Assembly: GCA_949987705.1 (NCBI GenBank)
Contig: CATLJY010000899.1
Coordinates: 1 to 64,000, forward strand
Reading direction: 5' to 3'
DNA length: 64,000 bases
Source: Thereva unica
Taxonomy: Eukaryota > Arthropoda > Insecta > Diptera > Therevidae
A model generated the notes under the pieces. It was not told the origin of the DNA and searched no databases. It saw only the letters and a program-made list of their open reading frames with translations. The translations under genes and the position numbers were made by a program. Positions 43,401 to 55,246 of this stretch are shown here, in pieces. Positions within the stretch are counted from its first letter, which is position 1, and each line of letters opens with the position of its first letter.

Positions 43401-45560
43401 TTGATGAATATAACTTAATTTCGACGAATAAAGTGAATTTAAGTTATTTTGGATGTATTTGATGAATGTAACTTAATTTCGATGAATAAAGTGAATTTAA
43501 GTTATTTTGGATGTACTCGATGAATATAACTTAATTTCGATGAATAAAGTGAATTTAAGTTATTTTGGATGTATTTGATGAATATAACTTAATTTCGATG
43601 AATAAAGTGAATTTAAGTTATTTTCGATGTATTTGATGAATATAACTTAATTTCGACGAATAAAGTGAATTTAAGTTATTTTGGATGTATTTGATGAATA
43701 TAACTTAATTTCGACGAATAAAGTGAATTTAAGTTATTTTGGATGTATTTGATGAATATAACTTAATTTCGACGACTAAAGTGAATTTAAGTTATTTTGG
43801 ATGTATTTGATGAATGTAACTTAATTTCGATGAATAAAGTGAATTTAAGTTATTTTGGATGTATTTGATGAATATAATTTAATTTCGACGAATAAAGTGA
43901 ATTTAAGTTATTTTGGATGTATTTGAAGAATGTAACTTAATTTCGACGAATAAAGTGAATTTAAGTTATTTTCGATGTATTTGATGAATATAACTTAATT
44001 TCGACGAATAAAGTGAATTTAAGTTATTTTGGATGTACTCGATGAATATAACTTAATTTCGATGAATAAAGTAAATTTAAGTTATTTTGGATGCATTTGA
44101 TGAATATAACTTAATTTCGACGAATAAAGTGAATTTAAGTTATTTTGGATGTATTTGATGAATATAACTTAATTTCGACAAATAAAGTGAATTTAAGTTA
44201 TTTTGGATGTATTTGATGAATATAACTTAATTTCGACGAATAAAGTGAATTTAAGTTATTTTGGATGTATTTGATGAATGTAACTTAATTTCGATGAATA
44301 AAGTGAATTTAAGTTATTTTGGATGTACTCGATGAATATAACTTAATTTCGATGAATAAAGTGAATTTAAGTTATTTTGGATGTATTTGATGAATATAAC
44401 TTAATTTCGATGAATAAAGTGAATTTAAGTTATTTTCGATGTATTTGATGAATATAACTTAATTTCGACGAATAAAGTGAATTTAAGTTATTTTGGATGT
44501 ATTTGATGAATATAACTTAATTTCGACGAATAAAGTGAATTTAAGTTATTTTGGATGTATTTGATGAATATAACTTAATTTCGACGAATAAAGTGAATTT
44601 AAGTTATTTTGGATGTATTTGATGAATATAACTTAATTTCGATGAATAAAGTGAATTTAAGTTATTTTCGATGTATTTGAAGAATATAACTTAATTTCGA
44701 CGAATAAAGTGAATTTAAGTTATTTTGGATGTATTTGAAGAATGTAACTTAATTTCGATGAATAAAGTGAATTTAATTTATTTTGGATGTATTTGATGAA
44801 TATAACTTAATTTCGACGAATAAAGTGAATTTAAGTTATTTTCGATGTATTTGATGAATATAACTTAATTTCGACGAATAAAGTGAATTTAAGTTATTTT
44901 GGATGTATTTGATGAATATAACTTAATTTCGACGAATAAAGTGAATTTAAGTTATTTTGGATGTATTTGAAGAATGTAACTTAATTTCGACGAATAAAGT
45001 GAATTTAAGTTATTTTGGATGTATTTGATGAATATAACTTAATTTCGACGAATAAAGTGAATTTAAGTTATATTGGATGTATTTGATGAATGTAACTTAA
45101 TTTCGATGAATAAAGTGAATTTAAGTTATTTTGGATGTACTCGATGAATATAACTTAATTTCAATGAATAAAGTGAATTTAAGTTATTTTCGATGTATTT
45201 GATGAATATAACTTAATTTCGACGAATAAAGTGAATTTAAGTTATTTTGGATGTACTCGATGAATATAACTTAATTTCGATGAATAAAGTAAATTTAAGT
45301 TATTTTGGATGCATTTGATGAATATAACTTAATTTCGACGAATAAAGTGAATTTAAGTTATTTTGGATGTATTTGATGAATATAACTTAATTTCGACAAA
45401 TAAAGTGAATTTAAGTTATTTTGGATGTATTTGATGAATATAACTTAATTTCGACGAATAAAGTGAATTTAAGTTATTTTGGATGTATTTGATGAATGTA
45501 ACTTAATTTCGATGAATAAAGTGAATTTAAGTTATTTTGGATGTACTCGATGAATATAAC
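42961..45560 (+). repeat. Tandem 812-bp (14-monomer) and 1,218-bp (21-monomer) higher-order units
   Basis: The CGACTAAAG monomer recurs at 42961 and 43773, and the TTTCGACAAATAAAG monomer at 43361, 44173 and 45391. The spacings are 812 bp (14 x 58) and 1,218 bp (21 x 58). The GGATGCATTTG monomer follows the same spacing (about 43279, 44091 and 45309). The same marker pair reappears after the retrotransposon at about 49528-49620 and 51626-51718. Confidence 0.85.
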
Positions 45561-45568
45561 TTAATTTC
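45561..45568. other. 8-bp target-site duplication, left
   Basis: TTAATTTC at the left edge of the retrotransposon is repeated at its right edge (47451-47458). Deleting the insert and one copy restores a normal monomer reading TTAATTTCGATGAATAAAG. An 8-bp duplication fits target-primed reverse transcription. Confidence 0.9.
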
Positions 45569-45589
45569 TATTTATTTATTTATTTATTT
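45569..45589 (-). repeat. (AAAT)n 3' tail of the retrotransposon
   Basis: On the + strand this reads as about five TTTA units starting directly after the target duplication. Read on the minus strand it is a tetranucleotide tail in place of a pure poly(A). It contains AATAAA hexamers. Short simple-repeat 3' tails are usual for several Jockey/CR1/I-type elements. Confidence 0.9.
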
Positions 45590-45759
45590 GCCAAACAAGG
45601 CATACTTAAACTAAATACAACAGAATATATTGTACTTATAGACAAACACTGGCATATATAATTAGTTAATTCTACAGTTACAGATAAAAAAAATACATAT
45701 TAATAAGGAACATTGCAAGTATTTAATATTTAAATATTAAACTAAGATCTAGGTCTATG
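45590..45759 (-). other. 3' untranslated region of the retrotransposon
   Basis: 170 bp between the TAA stop codon (45760-45762) and the tetranucleotide tail. It is AT-rich and ends, in the element's direction, with GTATGCCTTGTTTGG just before the tail. No other reading frame is evident. By family analogy the end of this region would be recognised by the reverse transcriptase. Confidence 0.8.
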
Positions 45760-47445
45760 TTAGTTAGAAGAGGACAATAGGGAAATGAGTTTTCTTTTAT
45801 AGGAACTTTTGTTAATTGAGGGAGAGAAACAGGACGCGTAGGAATTGAAGGTAATGCAGCACCTGTTAACAGGCTCGTTTCTAGCATATTCAGTGCGATG
45901 CGGGTACTCTTTAAGCAGTTTGGAATGTCTTGTTTGTCGAGTATCGTTAAATTTTATTGTGTCCGACAGGAACTGCACCTTGAGGTTATTGTTCAGGACA
46001 TCCAGGGTAAAACAAGATATAAGCAATTTCCGTCTAAGGGATAGAGGCAAGAGATCAAGGATTTTGAGCCTGTCCTTATAGTGAGGAAGGTTGTGAAAAT
46101 CCGAAGGATTATAGAGGTTCCTAAGCGCGAAAAGAAGGAACTTCTTTTGGACAGATTCTATTCGATTAATACTAATTTGAAATATAGGATCCCAGATCTG
46201 GCACGCATACTCAAGAATAGGACGGACCAATGAGCAAAACAAGGCTTTAGTAACCCAAACATTGTCGAATTCTTTAGCTCTTCTCTTGATAAAGCCCATC
46301 AGCTTGTTGGATCTAGCAATAATATTATCATAGTGTAAGTTAAAGTTTAACTTGCTGTCGAGGACAATGCCTAAATCAACAATGTGATCGACACGATCCA
46401 AGACATTGTCATTGAGATAATAATTTTGCAGCTGTTTGTTTCTTTTCCTGGAGAAGGTAATTACGTGGCACTTACTGGTGTTAAGAAGAAGATTGTTAGT
46501 GGTGCACCAGTCATGTAGTGCATTAAGTTTCGACTGTAAAAAGGATACATCAGTTTGAGACCTTATAGCACTATAAATTTTTAAATCATCGGCGTAAAAG
46601 AGGTGCGGAATGCCATTTAATATTTCAGATAGATCGGAAATGAATATGTTAAATAGAAGTGGCCCTAGGTGGCTGCCTTGCGGTACACCTGAGGTTACAT
46701 TGATTTCTTTTGAGAGGAAGCCCTGAAATCTTACCACATGAGTTCTCCCGTTAAGATAGGATGTTATCCAATCCAGAAGGGGGCCGGATATCCCAAATCT
46801 TAATAATTTCATATATAGAATGTGGTGGTCTACTCGATCGAATGCCTTGCTGAAGTCAGTGTAGACAGCGTCAAACTGGTGGCCTTGTTCCATACCGCAC
46901 AGTAGTTCGGATATCATTATCATAAGATTGGATGTGGTGGAACGACCTTTTCTGAAACCATGTTGCTGATCGTTTAGGTTCGGAACAATTAGAGGGGCAA
47001 TCTTGTCATAGATAAGTTTTTCAAATAGTTTAGGGATAACAGATAGGATAGCAATGCCCCTATAGTTGTCCACCGCATGTTTATCACCTGACTTAAAGAT
47101 TGGTGTGAGGAAGGATTTCTTCCATACCGAAGGAAACTTACCGGCAGAAAGGGACTTGTTAAAAATGAGGTGAAGAGGGAGTAGAATGAGTTGGGCGTGG
47201 CTCTGCAAAAAACTTGCAGGTAGACAGTCCGGACCGTGACCTTTATTGACCTCCAGATCTATAAGACCTGTCATTATATCTTCGGGCGATAAAGATATAT
47301 TGTCTATAAGGACCGCAGTTTCGGAATGCTCTCTTGGGACAGTGTTTGCAGTCGAAGAAATGGGGCAGAAGATTTCACTGAACCTGTCCGCAAACATGTT
47401 TGAAATTTCTTGGGGGAGAGAGGAGTGCGTGATACCGTTTGTCAT
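45760..47445 (-). CDS. Reverse transcriptase, C-terminal part of ORF2 (5'-truncated)
   Basis: 561 codons with no stop or frameshift. Reverse transcriptase motifs appear in order: TPIFKSGD (114-121), NYRGIAI (127-133), QHGFRKGRST (161-170), motif A with TDFSKAFD (catalytic Asp197), SGVPQGSHLGPLLF (252-265), and the YADD box (284-287, Asp286/Asp287). The downstream SLVRPILEYACQIWDP (405-420) is typical of Jockey/CR1-type ORF2 C termini. The His259 in QGSHLG is unusual, since most relatives have Val there. The apurinic-type endonuclease that should precede the RT is missing. The first ATG is 5 bp inside the truncation point, so it is an internal methionine and the true start is lost. Without endonuclease and promoter the copy is not expected to be autonomous. 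The intact frame points to a recent insertion. Confidence 0.93.
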   Translation of the reverse strand: MTNGITHSSLPQEISNMFADRFSEIFCPISSTANTVPREHSETAVLIDNISLSPEDIMTGLIDLEVNKGHGPDCLPASFLQSHAQLILLPLHLIFNKSLSAGKFPSVWKKSFLTPIFKSGDKHAVDNYRGIAILSVIPKLFEKLIYDKIAPLIVPNLNDQQHGFRKGRSTTSNLMIMISELLCGMEQGHQFDAVYTDFSKAFDRVDHHILYMKLLRFGISGPLLDWITSYLNGRTHVVRFQGFLSKEINVTSGVPQGSHLGPLLFNIFISDLSEILNGIPHLFYADDLKIYSAIRSQTDVSFLQSKLNALHDWCTTNNLLLNTSKCHVITFSRKRNKQLQNYYLNDNVLDRVDHIVDLGIVLDSKLNFNLHYDNIIARSNKLMGFIKRRAKEFDNVWVTKALFCSLVRPILEYACQIWDPIFQISINRIESVQKKFLLFALRNLYNPSDFHNLPHYKDRLKILDLLPLSLRRKLLISCFTLDVLNNNLKVQFLSDTIKFNDTRQTRHSKLLKEYPHRTEYARNEPVNRCCITFNSYASCFSPSINKSSYKRKLISLLSSSN

Positions 47446-47450
47446 TGTTG

Positions 47451-47458
47451 TTAATTTC
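47451..47458. other. 8-bp target-site duplication, right
   Basis: TTAATTTC, identical to 45561-45568. It is followed by GATGAATAAAG, the continuation of the interrupted monomer. It adjoins the truncated 5' end of the retrotransposon. Confidence 0.9.
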
Positions 47459-47569
47459 GATGAATAAAGTGAATTTAAGTTATTTTGGATGTATTTGATG
47501 AATATAACTTAATTTCGATGAATAAAGTGAATTTAAGTTATTTTCGATGTATTTGATGAATATAACTTA

Positions 47570-49670
47570 ATTTCGACGAATAAAGTGAATTTAAGTTATT
47601 TTGGATGTATTTGATGAATATAACTTAATTTCGACGAATAAAGTGAATTTAAGTTATTTTGGATGTATTTGATGAATATAACTTAATTTCGACGAATAAA
47701 GTGAATTTAAGTTATTTTGGATGTATTTGATGAATATAACTTAATTTCGATGAATAAAGTGAATTTAAGTTATTTTCGATGTATTTGAAGAATATAACTT
47801 AATTTCGACGAATAAAGTGAATTTAAGTTATTTTGGATGTATTTGATGAATGTAACTTAATTTCGATGAATAAAGTGAATTTAAGTTATTTTGGATGTAC
47901 TCGATGAATATAACTTAATTTCGATGAATAAAGTGAATTTAAGTTATTTTGGATGTATTTGATGAATATAACTTAATTTCGACGAATAAAGTGAATTTAA
48001 GTAATTTTGGATGTATTTGAAGAATGTAACTTAATTTCGACGAATAAAGTGAATTTAAGTTATTTTGGATGTATTTGATGAATTTAACTTAATTTCGATG
48101 AATAAAGTGAATTTAAGTTATTTTCGATGTATTTGATGAATATAACTTAATTTCGACGAATAAAGTGAATTTAAGTTATTTTGGATGTATTTGATGAATA
48201 TAACTTAATTTCGACGAATAAAGTGAATTTAAGTTATTTTGGATGTATTTGAAGAATGTAACTTAATTTCGACGAATAAAGTGAATTTAAGTTATTTTGG
48301 ATGTATTTGTATTAAGTTATTTTGGATGTACTTAATTTCGACGAATAAAGTGAATTTAAGTTATTTTGGATGTATTTGATGAATATAACTTAATTTCGAC
48401 GAATAAAGTGAATTTAAGTTATTTTGGATGTATTTGAAGAATATAACTTAATTTCGACGAATAAAGTGAATTTAAGTTATTTTGGATGATTTGATGAATA
48501 TAACTTAATTTCGACGAATAAAGTGAATTTAAGTTATTTTGGATGTATTTGAAGAATGTAACTTAATTTCGATGAATAAAGTGAATTTAAGTTATTTTGG
48601 ATGTATTTGATGAATATAACTTAATTTCGATGAATAAAGTGAATTTAAGTTATTTTCGATGTATTTGATGAATATAACTTAATTTCGACGAATAAAGTGA
48701 ATTTAAGTTATTTTGGATGTATTTGATGAATATAACTTAATTTCGACGAATAAAGTGAATTTAAGTTATTTTGGATGTATTTGATGAATATAACTTAATT
48801 TCGATGAATAAAGTGAATTTAAGTTATTTTCGATGTATTTGAAGAATATAACTTAATTTCGACGAATAAAGTGAATTTAAGTTATTTTGGATGTATTTGA
48901 AGAATGTAACTTAATTTCGATGAATAAAGTGAATTTAAGTTATTTTGGATGTATTTGATGAATATAACTTAATTTCGACGAATAAAGTGAATTTAAGTTA
49001 TTTTCGATGTATTTGATGAATATAACTTAATTTCGACGAATAAAGTGAATTTAAGTTATTTTGGATGTATTTGATGAATATAACTTAATTTCGACGAATA
49101 AAGTGAATTTAAGTTATTTTGGATGTATTTGAAGAATGTAACTTAATTTCGACGAATAAAGTGAATTTAAGTTATTTTGGATGTATTTGATGAATATAAC
49201 TTAATTTCGACGACTAAAGTGAATTTAAGTTATTTTGGATGTATTTGATGAATGTAACTTAATTTCGATGAATAAAGTGAATTTAAGTTATTTTGGATGT
49301 ATTTGATGAATATAACTTAATTTCGACGAATAAAGTGAATTTAAGTTATTTTGGATGTATTTGAAGAATGTAACTTAATTTCGACGAATAAATTGAATTT
49401 AAGTTATTTTCGATGTATTTGATGAATATAACTTAATTTCGACGAATAAAGTGAATTTAAGTTATTTTGGATGTACTCGATGAATATAACTTAATTTCGA
49501 TGAATAAAGAAAATTTAAGTTATTTTGGATGCATTTGATGAATATAACTTAATTTCGACGAATAAAGTGAATTTAAGTTATTTTGGATGTATTTGATGAA
49601 TATAACTTAATTTCGACAAATAAAGTGAATTTAAGTTATTTTGGATGTATTTGATGAATATAACTTAATT
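47570..49670 (+). repeat. 2,098-bp higher-order unit, copy 1
   Basis: 36 monomers plus 10 bp (an 11-bp gain in the compound monomer and a 1-bp deletion in GGATGATTTG). All rare markers recur 2,098 bp later: the compound monomer (48301 and 50399), AATTGAATTT (49391 and 51489), TGAATAAAGA (49501 and 51599) and CGACAAATAAAG (49614 and 51712). Confidence 0.9.
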
Positions 49671-51800
49671 TCGACGAATAAAGTGAATTTAAGTTATTTT
49701 GGATGTATTTGATGAATATAACTTAATTTCGACGAATAAAGTGAATTTAAGTTATTTTGGATGTATTTGATGAATATAACTTAATTTCGACGAATAAAGT
49801 GAATTTAAGTTATTTTGGATGTATTTGATGAATATAACTTAATTTCGATGAATAAAGTGAATTTAAGTTATTTTCGATGTATTTGAAGAATATAACTTAA
49901 TTTCGACGAATAAAGTGAATTTAAGTTATTTTGGATGTATTTGATGAATGTAACTTAATTTCGATGAATAAAGTGAATTTAAGTTATTTTGGATGTACTC
50001 GATGAATATAACTTAATTTCGATGAATAAAGTGAATTTAAGTTATTTTGGATGTATTTGATGAATATAACTTAATTTCGACGAATAAAGTGAATTTAAGT
50101 AATTTTGGATGTATTTGAAGAATGTAACTTAATTTCGACGAATAAAGTGAATTTAAGTTATTTTGGATGTATTTGATGAATTTAACTTAATTTCGATGAA
50201 TAAAGTGAATTTAAGTTATTTTCGATGTATTTGATGAATATAACTTAATTTCGACGAATAAAGTGAATTTAAGTTATTTTGGATGTATTTGATGAATATA
50301 ACTTAATTTCGACGAATAAAGTGAATTTAAGTTATTTTGGATGTATTTGAAGAATGTAACTTAATTTCGACGAATAAAGTGAATTTAAGTTATTTTGGAT
50401 GTATTTGTATTAAGTTATTTTGGATGTACTTAATTTCGACGAATAAAGTGAATTTAAGTTATTTTGGATGTATTTGATGAATATAACTTAATTTCGACGA
50501 ATAAAGTGAATTTAAGTTATTTTGGATGTATTTGAAGAATATAACTTAATTTCGACGAATAAAGTGAATTTAAGTTATTTTGGATGATTTGATGAATATA
50601 ACTTAATTTCGACGAATAAAGTGAATTTAAGTTATTTTGGATGTATTTGAAGAATGTAACTTAATTTCGATGAATAAAGTGAATTTAAGTTATTTTGGAT
50701 GTATTTGATGAATATAACTTAATTTCGATGAATAAAGTGAATTTAAGTTATTTTCGATGTATTTGATGAATATAACTTAATTTCGACGAATAAAGTGAAT
50801 TTAAGTTATTTTGGATGTATTTGATGAATATAACTTAATTTCGACGAATAAAGTGAATTTAAGTTATTTTGGATGTATTTGATGAATATAACTTAATTTC
50901 GATGAATAAAGTGAATTTAAGTTATTTTCGATGTATTTGAAGAATATAACTTAATTTCGACGAATAAAGTGAATTTAAGTTATTTTGGATGTATTTGAAG
51001 AATGTAACTTAATTTCGATGAATAAAGTGAATTTAAGTTATTTTGGATGTATTTGATGAATATAACTTAATTTCGACGAATAAAGTGAATTTAAGTTATT
51101 TTCGATGTATTTGATGAATATAACTTAATTTCGACGAATAAAGTGAATTTAAGTTATTTTGGATGTATTTGATGAATATAACTTAATTTCGACGAATAAA
51201 GTGAATTTAAGTTATTTTGGATGTATTTGAAGAATGTAACTTAATTTCGACGAATAAAGTGAATTTAAGTTATTTTGGATGTATTTGATGAATATAACTT
51301 AATTTCGACGACTAAAGTGAATTTAAGTTATTTTGGATGTATTTGATGAATGTAACTTAATTTCGATGAATAAAGTGAATTTAAGTTATTTTGGATGTAT
51401 TTGATGAATATAACTTAATTTCGACGAATAAAGTGAATTTAAGTTATTTTGGATGTATTTGAAGAATGTAACTTAATTTCGACGAATAAATTGAATTTAA
51501 GTTATTTTCGATGTATTTGATGAATATAACTTAATTTCGACGAATAAAGTGAATTTAAGTTATTTTGGATGTACTCGATGAATATAACTTAATTTCGATG
51601 AATAAAGAAAATTTAAGTTATTTTGGATGCATTTGATGAATATAACTTAATTTCGACGAATAAAGTGAATTTAAGTTATTTTGGATGTATTTGATGAATA
51701 TAACTTAATTTCGACAAATAAAGTGAATTTAAGTTATTTTGGATGTATTTGATGAATATAACTTAATTTCGACGAATAAAGTGAATTTAAGTTATTTTGG
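49671..51800 (+). repeat. 2,098-bp higher-order unit, copy 2
   Basis: Adjacent tandem repeat of 47570-49670, with essentially the same variant order. Similarity ends near 51800, where a GATGAATGT monomer replaces the GATGAATAT of copy 1's continuation. The shared compound monomer links both copies to the earlier unit at 41540-43400 on the far side of the retrotransposon. Confidence 0.9.
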
Positions 51801-52984
51801 ATGTATTTGATGAATGTAACTTAATTTCGACGAATAAAGTGAATTTAAGTTATTTTGGATGTACTCGATGAATATAACTTAATTTCGATGAATAAAGTGA
51901 ATTTAAGTTATTTTGGATGTATTTGATGAATATAACTTAATTTCGATGAATAAAGTGAATTTAATTTATTTTCGATGTATTTGATGAATATAACTTAATT
52001 TCGACGAATAAAGTGAATTTAAGTTATTTTGGATGTATTTGATGAATATAACTTAATTTCGACGAATAAAGTGAATTTAAGTTATTTTGGATGTATTTGA
52101 TGAATATAACTTAATTTCGACGAATAAAGTGAATTTAAGTTATTTTGGATGTATTTAAAGAATGTAACTTAATTTCGACGAATAAAGTGAATTTAAGTTA
52201 TTTTGGATGTATTTGATGAATATAACTTAATTTCGATGAATAAAGTGAATTTAAGTTATTTTCGATGTATTTGATGAATATAACTTAATTTCGACGAATA
52301 AAGTGAATTTAAGTTATTTTGGATGTATTTGATGAATATAACTTAATTTCGACGAATAAAGTGAATTTAAGTTATTTTGGATGTATTTGAAGAATGTAAC
52401 TTAATTTCGACGAATAAAGTGAATTTAAGTTATTTTGGATGTATTTGATGAATATAACTTAATTTCGACGAATAAAGTGAATTTAAGTTATTTTGGATGT
52501 ATTTGATGAATATAACTTAATTTCGACGAATAAAGTGAATTTAAGTTATTTTGGATGTATTTGAAGAATATAACTTAATTTCGACGAATAAAGTGAATTT
52601 AAGTTATTTTGGATGTATTTGATGAATATAACTTAATTTCGACGAATAAAGTGAATTTAAGTTATTTTGGATGTATTTGAAGAATGTAACTTAATTTCGA
52701 TGAATAAAGTGAATTTAAGTTATTTTGGATGTATTTGATGAATATAACTTAATTTCGATGAATAAAGTGAATTTAAGTTATTTTCGATGTACCTATTTGA
52801 TGAATATAACTTAATTTCGACGAATAAAGTGAATTTAAGTTATTTTGGATGTATTTGATGAATATAACTTAATTTCGACGAATAAAGTGAATTTAAGTTA
52901 TTTTGGATGTATTTGATGAATATAACTTAATTTCGATGAATAAAGTGAATTTAAGTTATTTTCGATGTATTTGAAGAATATAAC

Positions 52985-55246
52985 TTAATTTCGACGAATA
53001 AAGTGAATTTAAGTTATTTTGGATGTATTTGAAGAATGTAACTTAATTTCGATGAATAAAGTGAATTTAATTTATTTTGGATGTATTTGATGAATATAAC
53101 TTAATTTCGACGAATAAAGTGAATTTAAGTTATTTTCGATGTATTTGATGAATATAACTTAATTTCGACGAATAAAGTGAATTTAAGTTATTTTGGATGT
53201 ATTTGATGAATATAACTTAATTTCGACGAATAAAGTGAATTTAAGTTATTTTGGATGTATTTGAAGAATGTAACTTAATTTCGACGAATAAAGTGAATTT
53301 AAGTTATTTTGGATGTATTTGATGAATATAACTTAATTTCGACGAATAAAGTGAATTTAAGTTATTTTGGATGTATTTGATGAATGTAACTTAATTTCGA
53401 TGAATAAAGTGAATTTAAGTTATTTTGGATGTACTCGATGAATATAACTTAATTTCGATGAATAAAGTGATTTTAAGTTATTTTGGATGTACTCGATGAA
53501 TATAACTTAATTTCGATGAATAAAGTGAATTTAAGTTATTTTGTATGTATTTGATGAATATAACTTAATTTCGATGAATAAAGTGAATTTAAGTTATTTT
53601 GGATGTATTTGATGAATATAACTTAATTTCGACGAATAAAGTGAATTTAAGTTATTTTGGATGTATTTGATGAATATAACTTAATTTCGATGAATAAAGT
53701 GAATTTAAGTTATTTTCGATGTATTTGATGAATATAACTTAATTTCGACGAATAAAGTGAATTTAAGTTATTTTGGATGTATTTGATGAATGTAACTTAA
53801 TTTCGATGAATAAAGTGAATTTAAGTTATTTTGGATGTACTCGATGAATACAACTTAATTTCGATGAATAAAGTGAATTTAAGTTATGTTGGATGTATTT
53901 GATGAATATAACTTAATTTCGACGAATAAAGAGAATTTAAGTTATTTTGGATGTATTTGAAGAATGTAACTTAATTTCGACGAATAAAGTGAATTTAAGT
54001 TATTTTGGATGTATTTGATGAATATAACTTAATTTCGACGAATAAAGTGAATTTAAGTTATTTTGGATGTATTTGATGAATATAACTTAATTTCGACGAA
54101 TAAAGTGAATTTAAGTTATTTTGGATGTATTTGAAGAATATAACTTAATTTCGACGAATAAAGTGAATTTAAGTTATTTTGGATGTATTTGATGAATATA
54201 ACTTAATTTCGACGAATAAAGTGAATTTAAGTTATTTTGGATGTATTTGAAGAATGTAACTTAATTTCGATGAATAAAGTGAATTTAAGTTATTTTGGAT
54301 GTATTTGATGAATATAACTTAATTTCGATGAATAAAGTGAATTTAAGTTATTTTGGATGTATTTGATGAATATAACTTAATTTCGACGAATAAAGTGAAT
54401 TTAAGTTATTTTGGATGTATTTGATGAATATAACTTAATTTCGACGAATAAAGTGAATTTAAGTTATTTTGGATGTATTTGATGAGTATAACTTAATTTC
54501 GATGAATAAAGTGAATTTAAGTTATTTTCGATGTATTTGAAGAATATAACTTAATTTCGACGAATAAAGTGAATTTAAGTTATTTTGGATGTATTTGAAG
54601 AATGTAACTTAATTTCGATGAATAAAGTGAATTTAAGTTATTTTGGATGTATTTGATGAATATAACTTAATTTCGACGAATAAAGTGAATTTAAGTTATT
54701 TTCGATGTATTTGATGAATATAACTTAATTTCGACGAATAAAGTGAATTTAAGTTATTTTGGATGTATTTGATGAATATAACTTAATTTCGACGAATAAA
54801 GTGAATTAAAGTTATTTTGGATGTATTTGAAGAATGTAACTTAATTTCGACGAATAAAGTGAATTTAAGTTATTTTGGATGTATTTGATGAATATAACTT
54901 AATTTCGACGACTAAAGTGAATTTGAGTTATTTTGGATGTATTTGATGAATGTAACTTAATTTCGATGAATAAAGTGAATTTAAGTTATTTTGGATGTAC
55001 TCGATGAATATAACTTAATTTCGATGAATAAAGTGAATTTAAGTTATTTTGTATGTATTTGATGAATATAACTTAATTTCGATGAATAAAGTGAATTTAA
55101 GTTATTTTGGATGTATTTGATGAATATAACTTAATTTCGACGAATAAAGTGAATTTAAGTTATTTTGGATGTATTTGATGAATATAACTTAATTTCGATG
55201 AATAAAGTGAATTTAAGTTATTTTCGATGTATTTGATGAATATAAC
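52985..55246 (+). repeat. 2,262-bp (39-monomer) higher-order unit, copy 1
   Basis: Markers recur exactly 2,262 bp (39 x 58) later: GTGATTTTAAG (53467 and 55729), AAGTTATGTT (53881 and 56143), AAAGAGAATTT (about 53928 and 56190), GATGAGTATA (54481 and 56743) and the CTAAAGTGAATTTGAG monomer (54911 and 57173). This copy has a private GTGAATTAAAG variant near 54800. Confidence 0.9.

Larger units (their letters stand above)
4525..45568 (+). repeat. 58-bp satellite array, middle segment
   Basis: About 41 kb of the same monomer in the same orientation, with no unrelated sequence inside it. Phase is kept apart from scattered indels. There are 8-bp deletions near 5581, 6617 and 7073, and a 1-bp insertion near 9271. 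3-bp deletions lie near 11765 and 40562. GATG is duplicated near 19643 and 27394, and GTAT near 20859 and 28610. A 4-bp insertion (GTACATATTTG) occurs near 22312, 30063 and 34676, and a 16-bp deletion (CGAATAAATTGGATG) recurs seven times between 22811 and 38855. A compound monomer lies near 42053. I find no genes, inversions or other inserts in this stretch. It ends at TTAATTTC, the left target duplication of the retrotransposon. Confidence 0.98.
45569..47450 (-). mobile_element. 5'-truncated Jockey/CR1-like non-LTR retrotransposon
   Basis: A 1,882-bp insertion on the minus strand. In the element's own direction it has an open reverse-transcriptase frame, a 3' untranslated region of about 170 bp and a short (AAAT)n tail, and it is flanked by an 8-bp target duplication. 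The 5' part of the element (ORF1 and the endonuclease domain of ORF2) is absent, the usual result of incomplete reverse transcription. The insert is much less AT-rich than the satellite. It interrupts a satellite variant pattern that continues in phase on the other side: the monomer order after 47459 matches that after about 44350. It is a single copy here, so it has not been amplified with the array. Confidence 0.95.

Noticed and set aside
45845..46081. Plus-strand ORF of 78 codons
   Set aside because: It lies entirely within the minus-strand reverse transcriptase frame and has no recognisable domain, so it is a shadow frame.
47443..47445. The first ATG of the reverse transcriptase frame as a genuine start codon
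   Set aside because: It sits 5 bp inside the 5' truncation point, and the protein lacks the endonuclease domain that normally precedes the RT. It is an internal methionine of a longer ORF2.
47246..47467. Plus-strand ORF of 73 codons
   Set aside because: It overlaps the reverse transcriptase on the opposite strand and runs across the insertion junction into satellite, so it cannot be a genuine gene.
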